64,000 nucleotides of DNA from an uncultured Celeribacter sp. (GTDB lineage: Bacteria > Pseudomonadota > Alphaproteobacteria > Rhodobacterales > Rhodobacteraceae). The notes beneath the pieces were generated by a model. The model did no database searches and was not told the origin of the DNA. It saw only the letters and a list, made by a program, of their open reading frames with translations. Of the stretch, positions 61,577 to 64,000 are shown in pieces (position 1 is the stretch's first letter; each line of letters starts with the position of its first letter). The stretch spans positions 3,026,501 to 3,090,500 of the forward strand of contig NZ_OY780935.1 of the NCBI RefSeq assembly GCF_963675965.1, in the 5' to 3' direction. The translations under genes and the position numbers were made by a program.

Positions 61577-64000
61577 TTATTCGATAACCGGATCATCGCT
61601 GTCCGCGGCTTTTGCTGTGGCCTTTGCCGGGGTTTTCTTTTTCGCCGGGGCTCTTTTCGCAGCAGGTTTCTTTGCAGCGGGCTTTTTCTTCGGCGCCGCC
61701 TTCTTCTTGGCGGGGGCTTTCTTCCCGCTTTTTGCGGCTTTCTCTGCGATCAGTGTAACGGCCTGATCCATAGTGAGATCTTCCGGTTTGGTGTCCTTGG
61801 GCAGGGTCGCATTGACCTTTTCCCATTTCACATAGGGGCCATAGCGGCCCTCCATGACATTCACCGGACCGCCATCGGGGTGTTCGCCCAATTCTTTGAG
61901 CGGCTTGGCGGCGGCAGAACGCCCGCGTCCGGGGTTGTTGCGCTTTTCGGTGATCAGCTCCACGGCACGGTTCATACCGCATTCAAAGACGTCGTTGGGG
62001 TCCTTGAGATTGGCGTAGACCGGCTTGGCCTCATCGGGGAGCTGGTGCATCAGATAGGGACCGAAGCGCCCGAAGTTGGCCTTGATCATCCCCCCGTCGG
62101 GATGTTCGCCGATCTCGCGAGGCAGGCTGAGCAGGGTCAACGCCTTCTCCAGGTCCATATCGTCCTTGGACCAGCCCTTGGGCAGCGACGCACGCGGCGG
62201 TTTCTTGTTCTCAGGGGTCGGTTCGCCGCGCTGCACATAGGGGCCGAAACGGCCGGACTTCAGCCAGATTTCATCTCCGTTGTCTTCGCCCAGAAGACGT
62301 TCATCCCCTTCCGCGCCTTCGCCCGCTATCGGGCGGGTGTAGGTGCATTCGGGGTAGTTCGAACACCCGACAAAGCCCCCGGTACGCGAGGTTTTCAGGT
62401 GTAGCTGGCCCGAGCCGCATTTCGGGCAGACGCGCGGGTCGCTGCCATCTTCGCGCGGCGGATAAAGCTGCGGTGCCAGCGCGTCATCCAGCTTATCGAG
62501 CACCTCGGAAATGCGCAGCTCGCTGGTTTCTTCGATGGCGGCGTGGAAATCGCGCCAGAATTTCGCCAGAACTTCTTTGTAGTCGAGATCGCCGGCCGAG
62601 ATTTCGTCGAGCTCTTCCTCCAGATTGGCGGTGAATTCATAGCCGACATATTTGCGGAAGAAATTCATCAGGAAGATCGTGACGATCCGGCCCTTGTCCT
62701 CGGGGATCAGGCGGTTCTGTTCCTTGCGGACATATTCACGGTCGACGATGGTGGTCAGTACGGAGGCATAGGTCGACGGTCGCCCGATGCCCAGTTCTTC
62801 CATCCGTTTGACCAGCGTGGCCTCGGTGTAGCGCGGCGGCGGGTTGGTATGGTGTTGCAGGCCCAGAACGGCGCCATCGCCACTCAGCGCGGCCTCTTTG
62901 TCTGCAGCCTGGGCGCGCAGACCGTCGGCGACCCGTTTGACCGCTTCGCCATCCATGATCTGGGGCAGGCGGCCTTCGTCGTCCTCTTCGACGTCGTCCC
63001 GGCCTTCGGTGTAGACGGCCATGAAGCCATCGAACACCACGACCTGACCGGTGGCGCGCAGCACCACTTCGCGATCGTCAGAGGCAATGTCGACCGTGGT
63101 CCGTTCCAGCTTGGCGCCTTCCATCTGCGAGGCGATGGTGCGTTTCCAGATCAGGTCATAAAGCTTGCGCTGGTCTGCGTCCGACAGGTTCAGCTTGTCC
63201 GGAGCGTTGAACATATCCGTCGGGCGGATACATTCGTGCGCTTCCTGGGCGTTCTTAGCCTTGTTCTTGTAGATCCGCGGCGAGGACGGCACATATTGGT
63301 CGCCGTAGCGATCCTTGATGGCGTCCCGGGCCTGGCTCACCGCCTCGGGGGCCATGTCGATGCCGTCGGTCCGCATATAGGTGATCAGCCCGGCCTCATA
63401 AAGGCGCTGGGCGGCATTCATCGTCTGCCGGGCGCCCATGCCGAATTTGCGGCTGGCTTCCTGTTGCAGGGTCGAAGTCATGAAAGGTGCCGACGGGTTG
63501 CGCGAGCCGGGCTTGGCCTCGACCGAGGCGACCTTGAGGGCACGCGAACTGATCGCCTGCACGGCCATTTCCGCCGACAGGCGGTCCTTGAGGTCGAATT
63601 TGTCGAGTTTCTTGCCGGAAAGCTGCGTCAGCCGCGCTTCAAAGGACTGGCCGCGCGGGGTCTCCAGAAGCGCCTTGACCGACCAGTATTCCTGGGGATT
63701 GAACGCCTCGATTTCCATTTCGCGTTCGACGATCAGGCGCAGGCAGACGGATTGCACCCGACCGGCAGAGCGCGCACCCGGCAGTTTGCGCCACAAGACT
63801 GGCGACAGGTTGAAGCCAACCAGATAGTCCAGCGCGCGGCGGGCCAGATAGGCCTCGACCAGCGGTGCATCGACCTGACGCGGTTTCTTCATCGCGTCCA
63901 GAATGGCGGGCTTGGTAATCGCGTTGAAGGTCACACGCGACACGGCGGTGGATTTCTTGATGGCGCGCCGTTTGGTCAGGGCTTCCTGCAGGTGCCACGA
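61577..64000 (-). CDS. topA: DNA topoisomerase I (N-terminal part outside the window)
   Basis: The 807 C-terminal residues of a type IA topoisomerase that relaxes negative supercoils. The frame is open to the window end, where SWHLQEALTKRRAIKK continues upstream. The catalytic Tyr is in AGLITYMRTDG; ECIRPTD, RYTEATLVKRMEELGIGRPSTYA and a zinc finger (CPKCGSGQ...GCSNYPEC) follow, then several ParE-type topo-C repeats (GRFGPYV, GRFGPYL, GRYGPYV). It ends with a Lys/Ala-rich tail of about 45 residues that probably binds DNA non-specifically. Confidence 0.96.
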   Translation of the reverse strand, partial: SWHLQEALTKRRAIKKSTAVSRVTFNAITKPAILDAMKKPRQVDAPLVEAYLARRALDYLVGFNLSPVLWRKLPGARSAGRVQSVCLRLIVEREMEIEAFNPQEYWSVKALLETPRGQSFEARLTQLSGKKLDKFDLKDRLSAEMAVQAISSRALKVASVEAKPGSRNPSAPFMTSTLQQEASRKFGMGARQTMNAAQRLYEAGLITYMRTDGIDMAPEAVSQARDAIKDRYGDQYVPSSPRIYKNKAKNAQEAHECIRPTDMFNAPDKLNLSDADQRKLYDLIWKRTIASQMEGAKLERTTVDIASDDREVVLRATGQVVVFDGFMAVYTEGRDDVEEDDEGRLPQIMDGEAVKRVADGLRAQAADKEAALSGDGAVLGLQHHTNPPPRYTEATLVKRMEELGIGRPSTYASVLTTIVDREYVRKEQNRLIPEDKGRIVTIFLMNFFRKYVGYEFTANLEEELDEISAGDLDYKEVLAKFWRDFHAAIEETSELRISEVLDKLDDALAPQLYPPREDGSDPRVCPKCGSGQLHLKTSRTGGFVGCSNYPECTYTRPIAGEGAEGDERLLGEDNGDEIWLKSGRFGPYVQRGEPTPENKKPPRASLPKGWSKDDMDLEKALTLLSLPREIGEHPDGGMIKANFGRFGPYLMHQLPDEAKPVYANLKDPNDVFECGMNRAVELITEKRNNPGRGRSAAAKPLKELGEHPDGGPVNVMEGRYGPYVKWEKVNATLPKDTKPEDLTMDQAVTLIAEKAAKSGKKAPAKKKAAPKKKPAAKKPAAKRAPAKKKTPAKATAKAADSDDPVIE

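Noticed and set aside
61580..61740. Short tandem repeats at the 3' end of topA, considered as a CRISPR or VNTR
   Set aside because: They are irregular Lys/Ala/Pro codons in frame with TopA and have no spacer structure.
61556..62404. Plus-strand frame antisense to the topA tail, with many Phe/Ala repeats
   Set aside because: The repeats are the complement of the Lys/Ala-rich C-terminal tail of TopA, which is typical low-complexity sequence.

Overview
The window is a gene-dense chromosomal segment of an alphaproteobacterium, almost certainly a member of the Rhodobacteraceae (Roseobacter group). This is an inference from gene content and order: a BtuFCD-CbiZ cobalamin cluster, cyoABCD with SURF1, ruvCAB followed by ybgC-tolQRAB-pal-cpoB-tilS-ftsH, a Tad pilus locus with an OmpA-family lipoprotein, high GC, and two ATTC-N8-GAAT sites of the SqrR type. 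No rRNA, tRNA, insertion sequence, prophage or CRISPR array could be recognised. Most of the window is core housekeeping DNA.

Layout. 1-4046: a cobalamin uptake and salvage operon (TonB-dependent receptor cut by the window edge, binding protein, permease, ATPase, CbiZ). 4361-4774: an orphan degenerate receiver domain. 5101-9950: a cytochrome bo-type quinol oxidase operon (cyoABCD) plus SURF1. 10036-11784: a GH13 sucrose-phosphorylase-like enzyme. 11954-16373: a 47-residue unannotated protein, truA, the ycjX/ycjF pair, a membrane-anchored hypothetical and a group III truncated haemoglobin. 17091-25069: ileS, xerC with DUF484, transaldolase and priA. 25113-29783: a YeeE/YedE sulfur transporter, an MFS permease, msrA, prmA and a small membrane protein. 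29879-32465: ruvCAB and a MazG-like protein. 32474-34513: aroQ, two hypothetical proteins and thpR. 34543-40248: the ybgC-tolQRAB-pal-cpoB envelope operon, then tilS, ftsH, a chorismate mutase domain and folD to 44970.

45059-57711 is a minus-strand Tad/Flp pilus locus. In transcription order it has three small Flp pilins, cpaB, cpaC, an OmpA-family lipoprotein, cpaE/tadZ, cpaF/tadA, tadB, tadC, two TPR lipoproteins, a prepilin peptidase and a AAA+ ATPase. The pseudopilins TadE/F/G are not in the window. 58026-64000 holds a lytic transglycosylase, the scoAB CoA-transferase, a persulfide-dioxygenase-like metallo-beta-lactamase protein and the 3' part of topA.

The main points for follow-up are regulatory. 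The cyoA ribosome-binding site lies wholly inside a strong hairpin in front of a TTG start. SqrR-type operators lie in front of both sulfur-related genes. A near-consensus alphaproteobacterial RpoH promoter overlaps the end of tilS in front of ftsH. The tolQ leader has two interlocking inverted repeats. In the Tad locus all three pilins carry Asp-Trp in place of the usual Glu-Tyr, and CpaE has lost both Walker A lysines. No clearly new multi-gene system was found. The best candidates for new biology are the Tad-linked AAA+ protein with its variant pilins, the degenerate receiver with its small upstream ORF, and two small proteins at 11954-12097 and 33077-33253.
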